Below, one piece after another: positions 1-8,389 of a DNA stretch of 64,000 nt. This stretch comes from HIMB114 sp008638005 (lineage in GTDB: Bacteria > Pseudomonadota > Alphaproteobacteria > Pelagibacterales > Pelagibacteraceae). The stretch covers positions 496,001-560,000 of the forward strand of contig CP136340.1 of NCBI GenBank assembly GCA_032681305.1. Direction: 5' to 3'. The notes under the pieces were generated by a model that ran no database searches, was not told the DNA's origin, and saw only the letters and a list, made by a program, of their open reading frames with translations. The translations under genes were made by a program, and so were the position numbers. How positions within the stretch are numbered: the stretch's first letter is position 1; every line of letters begins with the position of its first letter.

Positions 1-1
1 A

Positions 2-1528
2 AACCAAACTTTTGCATCTACAACTTATCAAAACTACTTTAGATTATATCAAAAACTTTCAGGTATGACTGGAACAGCTATGACTGAAGCAAATGAATTT
101 TATGATATTTATAAATTAGATGTAGTCGAAATCCCAACAAATGTTTCAATTGCTAGAAAAGATCTTAACGACCAAATTTATAGAACTGAAAAAGAAAAAA
201 TTAATGCGATTATTGAAAATATTAAAGAAGCAAATAAACAAGGTCAGCCTATATTGATTGGAACAACTAGTATTGAAAAATCAGAAGAGCTTTCAAATCA
301 TTTAAATCAACAAAGCATTAAGCATAATGTCCTCAATGCTAAACAACATGAAAAAGAAGCTTCGATTATTGCTCAAGCAGGTCGTCTAGGTGCTGTAACG
401 ATTGCAACAAACATGGCTGGGAGAGGAACAGATATTCAGCTAGGTGGAAATTTAGAGCTTAGAAAAATGGAGAGCAATGATCCAATCCAAGAAGAGCAGC
501 TCTTTAAGGAGGAAAAGCAAAAAGTAATGGAAGCTGGTGGGTTGTTCGTTATTGGGACGGAAAGACACGAAAGTAGAAGAATTGACAATCAATTGAGAGG
601 TCGGTCTGGACGTCAAGGGGATCAAGGAAAATCTATTTTCTTTTTAAGTTTAGAAGATGATTTGATGAGAATTTTTGGATCAGAGAGAATAGACTCTATG
701 CTACAAAAACTTGGCTTTAAAGAAGGTGAAAGCATTGATCATCCGTGGATCAATAAAGCTCTTGAAAAGGCACAACAAAAAGTCGAGGCAAGAAATTTTG
801 ATATAAGAAAATCACTTTTACAATTTGACGATGTAATGAGCGATCAACGTAAAGTTATTTATGAACAAAGATTAGAAATATTAAAAACTGAAAATATTTA
901 TCAGACAACAAATAATTTTTTTGAAGATGTATCTGAAGATATTATTCAGTACTCAAAACTTTCTCCGGATGAATTAGATAAAAGTATACTTAAATCAAGA
1001 ATTGAGAGAATTCTTGGGTCAAAAATTAATGATAGTGATGTCGATACATTTATAAAATTAAGTCACGAGGAAAAAGTCAAAAAATTGAAGACTAAATTTG
1101 AAGATCGAAGGAAAGATAGAATTGATAAAGTTGGAGACAATATAAATAAAGATATTGAAAAAAAAATATTTTTACAAAACCTTGATTTTGAATGGAGAAG
1201 TCACTTACAATATCTAGAGCAACTTAGACAAGTCATTGGGCTAAGAGGTTATGGACAAAAAAACCCTATTGATGAATATAAAAGAGAAAGTTTTGACTTA
1301 TTTCAACAGCTACTAATTAAAATAAAGGAGAATATTGTAATTTTCTTATCAAATATTGAAGTAACTATTGCGGATCAAATGCAACAAGAATTATCTAAAG
1401 ATGTCTCAAAAATAAAAAGACCAGAAGGTTGTCTCTTAGAAACAAACGAAAAAAGTAAAATTTCTCGTAACGAAAAGTGTCCTGCAACTGGCAAAAAATT
1501 TAAATCCTGTTGTGGTTCACTAGTTTAA
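2..1528 (+). CDS. secA: Preprotein translocase ATPase SecA (5' end outside window)
   Basis: SecA is the cytosolic ATPase that drives unfolded preproteins through SecYEG. The open frame runs in from the left edge: bases 2-64 already encode SecA sequence (an ASTTYQNYFRLYQKLSG stretch) before the MTGTA motif at position 65, so that ATG is internal. About 508 residues of a roughly 850-residue protein are present. They include the second helicase half (NMAGRGTDIQLGG, then QLRGRSGRQGD), the helical scaffold/wing region and the C-terminal SEC-C tail. The tail reads NEKCPATGKKFKSCCG, where the usual form has a Cys-x-Cys pair; the second Cys is missing. The gene overlaps the convergent accA end by 9 bp. 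Confidence 0.97.
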   Translation, partial: NQTFASTTYQNYFRLYQKLSGMTGTAMTEANEFYDIYKLDVVEIPTNVSIARKDLNDQIYRTEKEKINAIIENIKEANKQGQPILIGTTSIEKSEELSNHLNQQSIKHNVLNAKQHEKEASIIAQAGRLGAVTIATNMAGRGTDIQLGGNLELRKMESNDPIQEEQLFKEEKQKVMEAGGLFVIGTERHESRRIDNQLRGRSGRQGDQGKSIFFLSLEDDLMRIFGSERIDSMLQKLGFKEGESIDHPWINKALEKAQQKVEARNFDIRKSLLQFDDVMSDQRKVIYEQRLEILKTENIYQTTNNFFEDVSEDIIQYSKLSPDELDKSILKSRIERILGSKINDSDVDTFIKLSHEEKVKKLKTKFEDRRKDRIDKVGDNINKDIEKKIFLQNLDFEWRSHLQYLEQLRQVIGLRGYGQKNPIDEYKRESFDLFQQLLIKIKENIVIFLSNIEVTIADQMQQELSKDVSKIKRPEGCLLETNEKSKISRNEKCPATGKKFKSCCGSLV

Positions 1529-2605
1529 AATTAAAAAAATTACAACAGCAGAAAAAATAGCTAAACTAATCAAAATAGTTTTTTTATTTTTTGAAAGACT
1601 AGATTTTAAGTTGACCTGACTTATTGCATCAAAAGAGACAAGATCTGCAGGCAGGTTTTCTCCAATGCTTTTGAATTTGTTTCTTCTTTCATCTAAAATT
1701 TCATCTGGTGATTTAGATTTGTAATTTAAAATTTGCGTAACCAATTGATCTTTAATTTTTCCTGACATTTGATCTGGATTTCTATGAGCTCCACCTTTAG
1801 GCTCTTCAAGGATACCATCGATGATTTTATATTTTTCTAAATCTTGAGCTGTAAGATGCATAGCTTCAGCTGCATCTTTTGATTTAGTTGCATCTTTCCA
1901 TAATATTGAGGCGCATCCTTCAGGTGAAATTACTGAGTAGATAGAATGCTCAAGCATCAATACTTTGTTTGAAGTTGCAAGTGCAATTGCACCACCTGAC
2001 CCTCCTTCACCAATTACAACAGAAATAATTGGAACTTTTAAACCTAAGCAACAATTAATTGATTGAGCAATAGCTTCTGCTTGACCTCGTTCTTCAGCTC
2101 CTTTTCCAGGGTAAGCCCCAGGTGTATCAATAAATGTGATTACAGGTACATTATAATTTTCTGCCAATTTCATTAGTCTTATACATTTTCGATAACCTTC
2201 AGGACGCATCATTCCAAAATTTCTTCTAATTCTAGACTGAGTGTCATTCCCTTTTTCTTGGCCGATCACTAAAACTGACTCTCCATTAATTTTTGCAAAC
2301 CCAGTAATTGCTGCCTCATCCTCACCAAAATTTCTATCACCGGCGACTTGCTGAAAATTTTCAAATATAGATGAAATATAAAATTGAGCACGTGGACGGT
2401 TGTCGTGTCTTGCTATTTTTGTTTTTTTCCATCCATCTAAATTTGAGTAAATTTCGTTTATTTTTAATTGAATCTTATCTTCTAGATCATCAATTTGTGA
2501 ACTATTCACAGACGATAAACCGCCCTCCTCGTTAAAAGGATTTTTTAATTCATCTAAACTTTTATCAAGTTGTTCTAGATCTTTTTCAAAGTCAAGATAT
2601 TGCAT
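1520..2605 (-). CDS. accA: Acetyl-CoA carboxylase carboxyltransferase subunit alpha, with hydrophobic C-terminal tail
   Basis: AccA forms the carboxyltransferase with AccD and transfers CO2 from carboxybiotin to acetyl-CoA, the first step of fatty acid synthesis. The N-terminal three quarters is typical AccA: the RPRAQFYI stretch, TFIDTPGAYPGKGAEERGQ near residue 160, and IGEGGSGGAIALA near residue 200. At 361 residues it exceeds the usual 315-325. The extra C-terminal part ends in a run of about 19 hydrophobic residues after an SKNKK stretch, which looks like a tail anchor. Such a tail is not part of normal AccA, so membrane attachment is an inference. Its stop lies inside the secA 3' end. 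Confidence 0.95.
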   Translation of the reverse strand: MQYLDFEKDLEQLDKSLDELKNPFNEEGGLSSVNSSQIDDLEDKIQLKINEIYSNLDGWKKTKIARHDNRPRAQFYISSIFENFQQVAGDRNFGEDEAAITGFAKINGESVLVIGQEKGNDTQSRIRRNFGMMRPEGYRKCIRLMKLAENYNVPVITFIDTPGAYPGKGAEERGQAEAIAQSINCCLGLKVPIISVVIGEGGSGGAIALATSNKVLMLEHSIYSVISPEGCASILWKDATKSKDAAEAMHLTAQDLEKYKIIDGILEEPKGGAHRNPDQMSGKIKDQLVTQILNYKSKSPDEILDERRNKFKSIGENLPADLVSFDAISQVNLKSSLSKNKKTILISLAIFSAVVIFLILN

Positions 2606-2612
2606 AAATTAA

Positions 2613-4406
2613 TTATAAGCTAAACTCGTTTCTAATAAATAATTTTTTTAATTTATCATTATTCATATTATCAAAAATTTTAATAATAGATAAAATATCT
2701 CTTACATAATTTTTATTTAAGTTATTTAATTCCTCAATAACTATAATTGTCTTTAATAAAGCCTCATTATTTTCATTTTTTTCAAGAGAGTTAAAAACCT
2801 CATTAGGAATATAAATTTGTTTATCATATATATTTTTTGATAAATTATTTGGTAAATCAATTTTTTCTAAGTTTAAAATATTTAAGAACGCTATATCTTT
2901 ATTGGATAATTCGTATTGATTTTCTTTAATTTTGCTGTCGAATACTTGTAACATTTTTAAGATTTTTTTTCTTTCATTCTTATTTAAATCTTGATCAAAT
3001 AAACGATGTAGTTCCGATGTATAAATATACTCATTGTTAAAATTATCTAAACTAGATTGATTTGATCTTTTAAATGCCAAAATTTCTTCGACTAATTTTT
3101 TTCCAATAAGATTGGGGTTAGTTTCATAAATTTTGTCAAGTTCAAGGTAGTAAACAGGGTCAGCAATTTTTTGTAATCCATTTAAATATAATTTTTCTTT
3201 AAAGTTATTTAATACTTCAATTTTTAATTCCGGTTTTTGAGTTAGCAACATTGCTTGATATAAAATAGCATGCGACTCAGGTCGTTTTAAATTTTGTATA
3301 GCTTCATCAACTTTAAAAAGTTGCTCAAATGAAAAATTATATTTTTTATAAATATCTAATATTTTTTCATAACTATAAAGGTCTTCATTAACCGCTCTCT
3401 CAAGAAAAATAACAAGTTCATTTAGTTTATTTTTATTTTCAGCGCTTGTATCCTTCAAAACATTATCTAGAAGTTGGTTAGATAACCCGCTTTTAAAAAA
3501 ATAATTTCTTAAATCTTTAGATTTTGAAAAATTTTCATATTTAATTTCAACCTCTTCATTTGTAAGTAAAGTTAAGTGAGCATTAAATACATTGTCATAA
3601 TTTGGCTCACCTTTATTACTATTCAAACCTACTAAAAAATTAGTTTTATTTATAAAAAATTTATCAAGTTTACTTGTTTCTGCCGTTAACTCTAATAATG
3701 ACCTTGCTTGCTTTATTTTTTTAGCATGAATGAAACAAAATATTTTAAACTTTTCTAAATTCAAACTTTGAGTTCCCCTAACCATTAGGTTTGCATACGA
3801 GCAAGCTTTGTCCGTTTCGCCAGCAGATAAATAATGGGTAAATAAAAATTCTAAAAATTTGTGATTGGTTTTTAACATCTCATTTTGATTAATAACCTGA
3901 TCAACTAAATTTAGTTTTTTATTATTGATTAACCAATCTGATACAAAATTTAAGTGAGATTTTCCTCCATCTTCAAATACATTGATATTTGATTTTGAAA
4001 ATAGAATTCTCTCTGAAATAGCTTGAACGCTTTTTTTATCTGAATTCAATATTGTCTGCTGAGCTCTATCATAAACTGACGAGTTAATGTTTCTCCAAAA
4101 GCTTAATTCAATTTTTGTATCTTGGGGTTCAAATATTCCAAATATAATTTCTTGATCCGTAATATCTTGCGATTGGCTTATTTCACCAATACTTAAATTA
4201 ATCTTTTCCTTATCGAAAACTGTTGGAGGTAAATCTGCACTGTTAGTTTGATTTTGCTTGGTTTCATTTTGTTTAGTCTGCTCAGGTATTTTAATTTCTT
4301 GAGATTGTTTCCAAATATCTTTTGTCTCAGCCCAAGCAGAAGCAGAGAGGAAGTGAATAGCAATTAAAAATATGAGCTGTTTACTTAACTTGTATAATAA
4401 TATCAT
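2613..4406 (-). CDS. Unknown exported protein, probably all-helical
   Basis: I do not recognise this protein. The open frame can start at TTG 4445, but the ATG at 4406 puts a signal peptide (MILLYKLSKQLIFLIAIHFL, then SASAWA) at the N-terminus and is preferred. A Lys/Gln/Asn-rich linker follows, then about 450 residues of Leu/Lys/Glu-rich, apparently helical sequence with no clear catalytic motif. The pattern resembles helical-repeat (TPR or solenoid-like) periplasmic proteins. It lies 7 bp upstream of accA on the same strand and its start overlaps a small membrane ORF (4381-4527), so the three may be cotranscribed. No function is assigned. Confidence 0.7.
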   Translation of the reverse strand: MILLYKLSKQLIFLIAIHFLSASAWAETKDIWKQSQEIKIPEQTKQNETKQNQTNSADLPPTVFDKEKINLSIGEISQSQDITDQEIIFGIFEPQDTKIELSFWRNINSSVYDRAQQTILNSDKKSVQAISERILFSKSNINVFEDGGKSHLNFVSDWLINNKKLNLVDQVINQNEMLKTNHKFLEFLFTHYLSAGETDKACSYANLMVRGTQSLNLEKFKIFCFIHAKKIKQARSLLELTAETSKLDKFFINKTNFLVGLNSNKGEPNYDNVFNAHLTLLTNEEVEIKYENFSKSKDLRNYFFKSGLSNQLLDNVLKDTSAENKNKLNELVIFLERAVNEDLYSYEKILDIYKKYNFSFEQLFKVDEAIQNLKRPESHAILYQAMLLTQKPELKIEVLNNFKEKLYLNGLQKIADPVYYLELDKIYETNPNLIGKKLVEEILAFKRSNQSSLDNFNNEYIYTSELHRLFDQDLNKNERKKILKMLQVFDSKIKENQYELSNKDIAFLNILNLEKIDLPNNLSKNIYDKQIYIPNEVFNSLEKNENNEALLKTIIVIEELNNLNKNYVRDILSIIKIFDNMNNDKLKKLFIRNEFSL

Positions 4407-4527
4407 TTGGCAAGATTTTTTTTTCTTCTTTAGACTCTGGTCCAATTTCTAAAGAATTGACAAAGTACATTATTCCCAAAACCAGGGTAAGAATAATTAT
4501 GAATCTTATTATTATTTTTTTAATCAT
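4381..4527 (-). CDS. Possible 48-residue single-pass membrane protein
   Basis: This short ORF begins at ATG 4527. It encodes a Lys/Ile-rich start (MIKKIIIRFIIILTLVLGIM), which is one membrane segment, then an acidic/basic tail ending in IIIQVK. Its last 26 bp overlap the preferred start (4406) of the following exported protein in another frame, which suggests translational coupling. The Lys-then-hydrophobic design and the placement between a likely promoter region and the next gene favour a real gene. No strong ribosome binding site is visible and I cannot place it in a family. Confidence 0.45.
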   Translation of the reverse strand: MIKKIIIRFIIILTLVLGIMYFVNSLEIGPESKEEKKILPNDIIIQVK

Positions 4528-4593
4528 GGATAATTAGTTTTATAAACATTTTGGTCTAAAATGTGTTAATAAATTAATATTATTCAGCGCACA

Positions 4594-5097
4594 ATGTTAA
4601 AAACAATAGTCTTAATAGGTATGATGGGTTCGGGCAAAACCTCTGTGGGTAAAGAGCTGGCAAAAAATTTAAATTTAAATTTTATTGATAGCGATCAAGA
4701 AATTGAAAAAAAGTGCAAAATATCTATTCCCTCAATTTTTGAAAAGAAGGGTGAGGATTATTTTAGAAAAATTGAGGAAAAAATTTGCTGTAAATTGATT
4801 GATGGAAAACCTAAAATTCTATCATTAGGTGGTGGTGCATTTATTAATTCTAAAATTAGAAAAGAAATTAAAAAGAATGGAGTATCCTTTTGGATCAGTA
4901 CAAATCTAGAAAACATTTATGATCGACTATTACAATCAAAAAATAAAAGGCCTATGCTTGATTATAATAATCTAAAAAAATCGATCAAAGATATATATGA
5001 TTCTAGAAAAGAAATTTATAAGAAGGCTGATTATACAATTAGAACAAAGTCTGATAACAAAAAAAATATTGTTAAAAAAATTATAGAAAATCTATGA
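4594..5097 (+). CDS. aroK: Shikimate kinase
   Basis: Phosphorylates shikimate at the 3-OH with ATP, the fifth step of the aromatic amino acid pathway. The 167-residue length is normal. Walker A is GMMGSGKTSVGK near residues 9-20. The shikimate-binding Asp lies in FIDSDQEIE, followed by EDYFRKIEEK (Arg), LSLGGGAF, and the lid Arg in KNKRPML. The stop codon overlaps the aroB start in an ATGA, so the two are translationally coupled. It is the first gene of a + strand run aroK-aroB-CNNM. Confidence 0.96.
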   Translation: MLKTIVLIGMMGSGKTSVGKELAKNLNLNFIDSDQEIEKKCKISIPSIFEKKGEDYFRKIEEKICCKLIDGKPKILSLGGGAFINSKIRKEIKKNGVSFWISTNLENIYDRLLQSKNKRPMLDYNNLKKSIKDIYDSRKEIYKKADYTIRTKSDNKKNIVKKIIENL

Positions 5098-6206
5098 AAA
5101 TTTTAAACGTTCATACTCTATCTAAAAAATATCCAATTTTTATTGGAAATAATATCTTATCAAAATTTCATAGCCTTCAAGGAAAGTTTTTAAAAAAAAC
5201 TAAAAAAGTTTTAGTTGTTACTTCCAAAAATATTCCATCAAAATATACTCTGGAATTAAAAAGAAAAATTACAAATGCTAAAGTCTTTTCTATATCTTTG
5301 CCTGATGGAGAAAGAATAAAGTCTGATAAATATTTATTTCAAATTACAAATATCTTATCTAAAAATAACTTTAGTAGAGAAGATTGCTTAATAGCATTAG
5401 GCGGTGGGGTGATTGGTGATCTTTCTGGGTTTGCTGCTAGCATATATAAAAGAGGCATTAATTTTGTTCAAATACCAACCACATTACTTTCGCAAGTTGA
5501 CTCATCAGTGGGAGGCAAAACAGGAATTAATAATCAGTTTGGTAAAAATTTAATTGGTACTTTTTATCAGCCAAGCTTCGTACTCATTGATAGTCAAACT
5601 TTAAAAACATTACCTTATAGAGAGATGGTTGCAGGGTTTGCTGAAATATTAAAATATGCATTAATTTTAGATAAAAAATTTTTTAAATGGTTAGAAAAAA
5701 ATGGAGAAGTAATCTTAAAAAGAAAAAATTTTAAAATAATTGAACAAGCTATTTATCAAAGTTGTCGTCATAAGGCCTTTGTCGTAAAAAAAGATGAGAA
5801 AGAAAAAAATATCAGAGCCATATTAAATTTTGGCCATACGTTTGCTCATGCCCTTGAAACGGTAACCAATTACTCAAAAACAATTATTCACGGCGAAGCC
5901 GTATTAATAGGCATGGTTGTAGCATCTAGATTATCAAACCAGTTAGGTCACTTGCCTTCTGTAGAACTCAAAAAAATTATTAATCTATATAATCAATTAA
6001 ATTTAAAATTTAGTTACAGTAAAATTGTTAAAAACAAAAATTTAAAAAAAGTTTTTACCATTATGAATAATGATAAAAAATCAGATGGAAAAAATATTAA
6101 AATAATACTTTTAAAAAAGATTGGTTCATTTATAATTAAGGAAACTACCTTGAAAAAAAGCTTCATACCCTTAATTGAAAAAGATCTAAAAAATGGAATC
6201 TATTAA
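5094..6206 (+). CDS. aroB: 3-dehydroquinate synthase
   Basis: Converts DAHP to 3-dehydroquinate using NAD and a divalent metal, the second step of the shikimate pathway. The 370-residue protein shows PDGE near residue 70, the NAD-binding GGGVIGDLSGFAAS segment near residue 104, QIPTTLLSQVDSSVGGKTGIN, and the metal ligands in FAEILKYALI, FGHTFAHALE and IIHGEAVLIGM. It overlaps aroK by 4 bp and the next gene by 14 bp, so the three genes are almost certainly one transcript. aroK-aroB-(CNNM protein) is a common alphaproteobacterial order. Confidence 0.97.
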   Translation: MKILNVHTLSKKYPIFIGNNILSKFHSLQGKFLKKTKKVLVVTSKNIPSKYTLELKRKITNAKVFSISLPDGERIKSDKYLFQITNILSKNNFSREDCLIALGGGVIGDLSGFAASIYKRGINFVQIPTTLLSQVDSSVGGKTGINNQFGKNLIGTFYQPSFVLIDSQTLKTLPYREMVAGFAEILKYALILDKKFFKWLEKNGEVILKRKNFKIIEQAIYQSCRHKAFVVKKDEKEKNIRAILNFGHTFAHALETVTNYSKTIIHGEAVLIGMVVASRLSNQLGHLPSVELKKIINLYNQLNLKFSYSKIVKNKNLKKVFTIMNNDKKSDGKNIKIILLKKIGSFIIKETTLKKSFIPLIEKDLKNGIY

Positions 6207-7458
6207 TTATCTTTCCATTTTTTATATAGCGCTTTTAATAATCATATCTGGAATGTTCTCTGGATCTGAAACATCCGTCACTTCAGTTGATAGAAGTAAA
6301 ATTCATAAATTAGCTAATAAAGGAGATAAAAGAGCAAAAAAACTTCTTAATCTTATTGATAACAAAAATGACTTAATTAGCTCAATTCTAATTGGAAATA
6401 ATATTGTTAACATTCTAGCTTCAGTATTAGCTACTGCCATTTTAATTAAATATTTTGGAGATGAGGGTATTTTTTATTCGACACTTGTAATGACGTGTTT
6501 AATAGTCATTTTTGCTGAAGTTTTACCTAAAAACATTGCTTTAATAAAATCAGATCGATTTGCGTTATTTTTTTCAACACCTTTAACAATCTTTGTCAAA
6601 ATTTTTTATCCAATAGTTTTAATCCTTAAAGGAATAAACTTTGTTATTTATAAAATTTTTTCTATTGATCCAAAAAAACAAAATCACTCCGCAACTGAAA
6701 ATATTAGAAATATTATTGATATGCACGAAGATGAGGGCGGCCTCCACAAAGATGAGAGTGAAATGATTAATGCAATACTGGATTTAAAAGAGATAACTGT
6801 AGAAAAAATAATGACACATAGAAAAAATATTTATTCACTGGATTTAAGCTCTAATGATAAAATTTATTCTACGATTGCCAATAGCTCATTCAGTCGAATT
6901 CCAGTTTGGGAGGGCGAGCCCAATAATATTTTAGGAATAATACATGCTAAAAATATTTTAAGTCATCTGGACCAAAGCGGCTCGATTGATAAAGAAAAAA
7001 TTAAAAAGAGTATTATTCAGCCATGGTTCATACCAGAGACAACAAAGGTTAAGGACCAGCTTAATGAGTTTATTAAGCGTAAGGAAAAAATTGCCTTTGT
7101 TATTGATGAATATGGTGAGTTAATGGGTTTAATTTCATTAGAAGATATTATTGAGGAAATTGTCGGAAATATATTTGATGAAACTGACTTTTCAACTATT
7201 GGCATAAGAAGAATTGACGATCAACACTATCGTATTAGAGGTGACGTGAATATTCGTGATATTAACAGAGAATTAGATCTGAATTTGCCAGAAAATTTTT
7301 CTTCAACTTTGGCTGGATATATTATTTATAAAACAGAAGCTCTCCCTGAGGTTGGACAGACGTTTAAATTTGACGATATTGTTTATGAAATTTTAAATAA
7401 AAATAAAAATCAAATTACGCAGGTCAAAGTTACTTTAAATAAAGAAACTAAACATTAA
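6193..7458 (+). CDS. CNNM/CorC-HlyC family membrane protein (DUF21, CBS pair, transporter-associated domain)
   Basis: This 421-residue protein has three parts: an N-terminal DUF21 membrane domain of about 180 residues with four hydrophobic stretches (it includes GMFSGSETSVTSVDRSK), a CBS pair around residues 200-325 (VEKIMTHRKNI, then FVIDEYGELMGLISLEDIIEEIVG), and a C-terminal CorC/HlyC domain (the RGDVNIRDINRELDLNLP region). Family members include Mg2+/Co2+ efflux or homeostasis proteins, so divalent cation export is the likely role, but the substrate cannot be read from the sequence. The start overlaps the aroB 3' end. Confidence 0.92.
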   Translation: MESINYLSIFYIALLIIISGMFSGSETSVTSVDRSKIHKLANKGDKRAKKLLNLIDNKNDLISSILIGNNIVNILASVLATAILIKYFGDEGIFYSTLVMTCLIVIFAEVLPKNIALIKSDRFALFFSTPLTIFVKIFYPIVLILKGINFVIYKIFSIDPKKQNHSATENIRNIIDMHEDEGGLHKDESEMINAILDLKEITVEKIMTHRKNIYSLDLSSNDKIYSTIANSSFSRIPVWEGEPNNILGIIHAKNILSHLDQSGSIDKEKIKKSIIQPWFIPETTKVKDQLNEFIKRKEKIAFVIDEYGELMGLISLEDIIEEIVGNIFDETDFSTIGIRRIDDQHYRIRGDVNIRDINRELDLNLPENFSSTLAGYIIYKTEALPEVGQTFKFDDIVYEILNKNKNQITQVKVTLNKETKH

Positions 7459-7708
7459 TTATTTCAATTTCCAAAGCATGAATATAGCTTTGCATTTCAC
7501 TAGAAAGGCAAGAATATATTTTTTGATGCGCCTTAATCTTATTTAACATAAATAATTCTTTGTCATTAATAATTAACTTAAAATGACTATTGCCGTTTTT
7601 AGGAGACTGATCATGATGTTGATGTAAATGAGAATTGTTAATTACTTCAACGCTTGATAACCCCAGTTCTTTTAATAATTTATTTTTAATTTCTATTTCA
7701 GCATTCAT
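7448..7708 (-). CDS. BolA family protein
   Basis: An 86-residue BolA-fold protein. BolA proteins pair with monothiol glutaredoxins in iron-sulfur cluster trafficking, or act in transcriptional stress responses. Family marks are the N-terminal helix (IEIKNKLLKELG), the SHxHxxH-type His cluster in the loop (SHLHQHHDQ), the SHFKLII strand and the HQKIYSCLSSEM helix. It overlaps the end of the CNNM gene by 11 bp and is divergent from the J-protein gene. BolA next to a J-protein, cobS and cobT recurs in Alphaproteobacteria. Confidence 0.92.
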   Translation of the reverse strand: MNAEIEIKNKLLKELGLSSVEVINNSHLHQHHDQSPKNGNSHFKLIINDKELFMLNKIKAHQKIYSCLSSEMQSYIHALEIEIINV

Positions 7709-7733
7709 GAATATTTTATATTATATATCATAA

Positions 7734-8384
7734 ATGAAAAAAAATTGCGAAAGCCCAAACTGTTTTGAACGTGGATTTAAAGAAGTTTTAGTAAGAGATA
7801 AGAAAAATAAAGAATATAAAATTTTTTGTCATGCCCATTTTGAACAATATACTAAAAACCAAGATTTAAATTGTAACTGGAGTTCATGCACAGAACTTGG
7901 AGAGTATAAAGCGCCTGCGAAACATAGTGATGGATACCTTTGGTTTTGCGAGGAGCATGTAAAAGAATATAATAAAAAATGGGATTTTTTCGAAGGAATG
8001 TCCCAAGCCCAAATTGAAGACTTTGTTTTTCAGGACATCATTGGACATAGAAAAACACAAAAGTTTGGATCAATGGATAATTTTTTTCATGAGTTATGGA
8101 ATAATGCAATTGAAGATGAGCTTCTAAATATTTCAAAATTCAAAAGTACACTTGATCGGGGAAGTCAAAAATATACTGAAAAACAAATTGAAGCTTTAAA
8201 AAAAATGGACCTTAAACCTAATATCAGTTGGGTTGCGGTCAAAGAACAATTCAAAAAACTTGTCAAAAAATATCACCCTGATATGAATGCAGGCGATACG
8301 AAATACGAAGAAAAACTCAAAGAAATTACAATTGCTTACTCGTATTTAAAAACATCGCTCAGCGATAAACAAAAGGTTGCATAA
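7734..8384 (+). CDS. J-domain protein with two N-terminal Cys/His repeats
   Basis: The C-terminal 50 residues form a J domain with the HPD tripeptide at residues 181-183 (KKYHPDMNAG), which stimulates an Hsp70 such as DnaK. No G/F-rich or DnaJ zinc-finger region is present, so this is a class C J-protein. The N-terminal 85 residues carry two similar C-x4-C ... C-x2-H units (CESPNC ... CHAH and CNWSSC ... CEEH) that look like paired zinc sites. The middle holds a short conserved region (RKTQKFGSMDNFFHELWN). It sits 5 bp before cobS on the same strand, which suggests it chaperones or recruits that AAA+/VWA complex. Confidence 0.9.
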   Translation: MKKNCESPNCFERGFKEVLVRDKKNKEYKIFCHAHFEQYTKNQDLNCNWSSCTELGEYKAPAKHSDGYLWFCEEHVKEYNKKWDFFEGMSQAQIEDFVFQDIIGHRKTQKFGSMDNFFHELWNNAIEDELLNISKFKSTLDRGSQKYTEKQIEALKKMDLKPNISWVAVKEQFKKLVKKYHPDMNAGDTKYEEKLKEITIAYSYLKTSLSDKQKVA

Positions 8385-8389
8385 AATTA

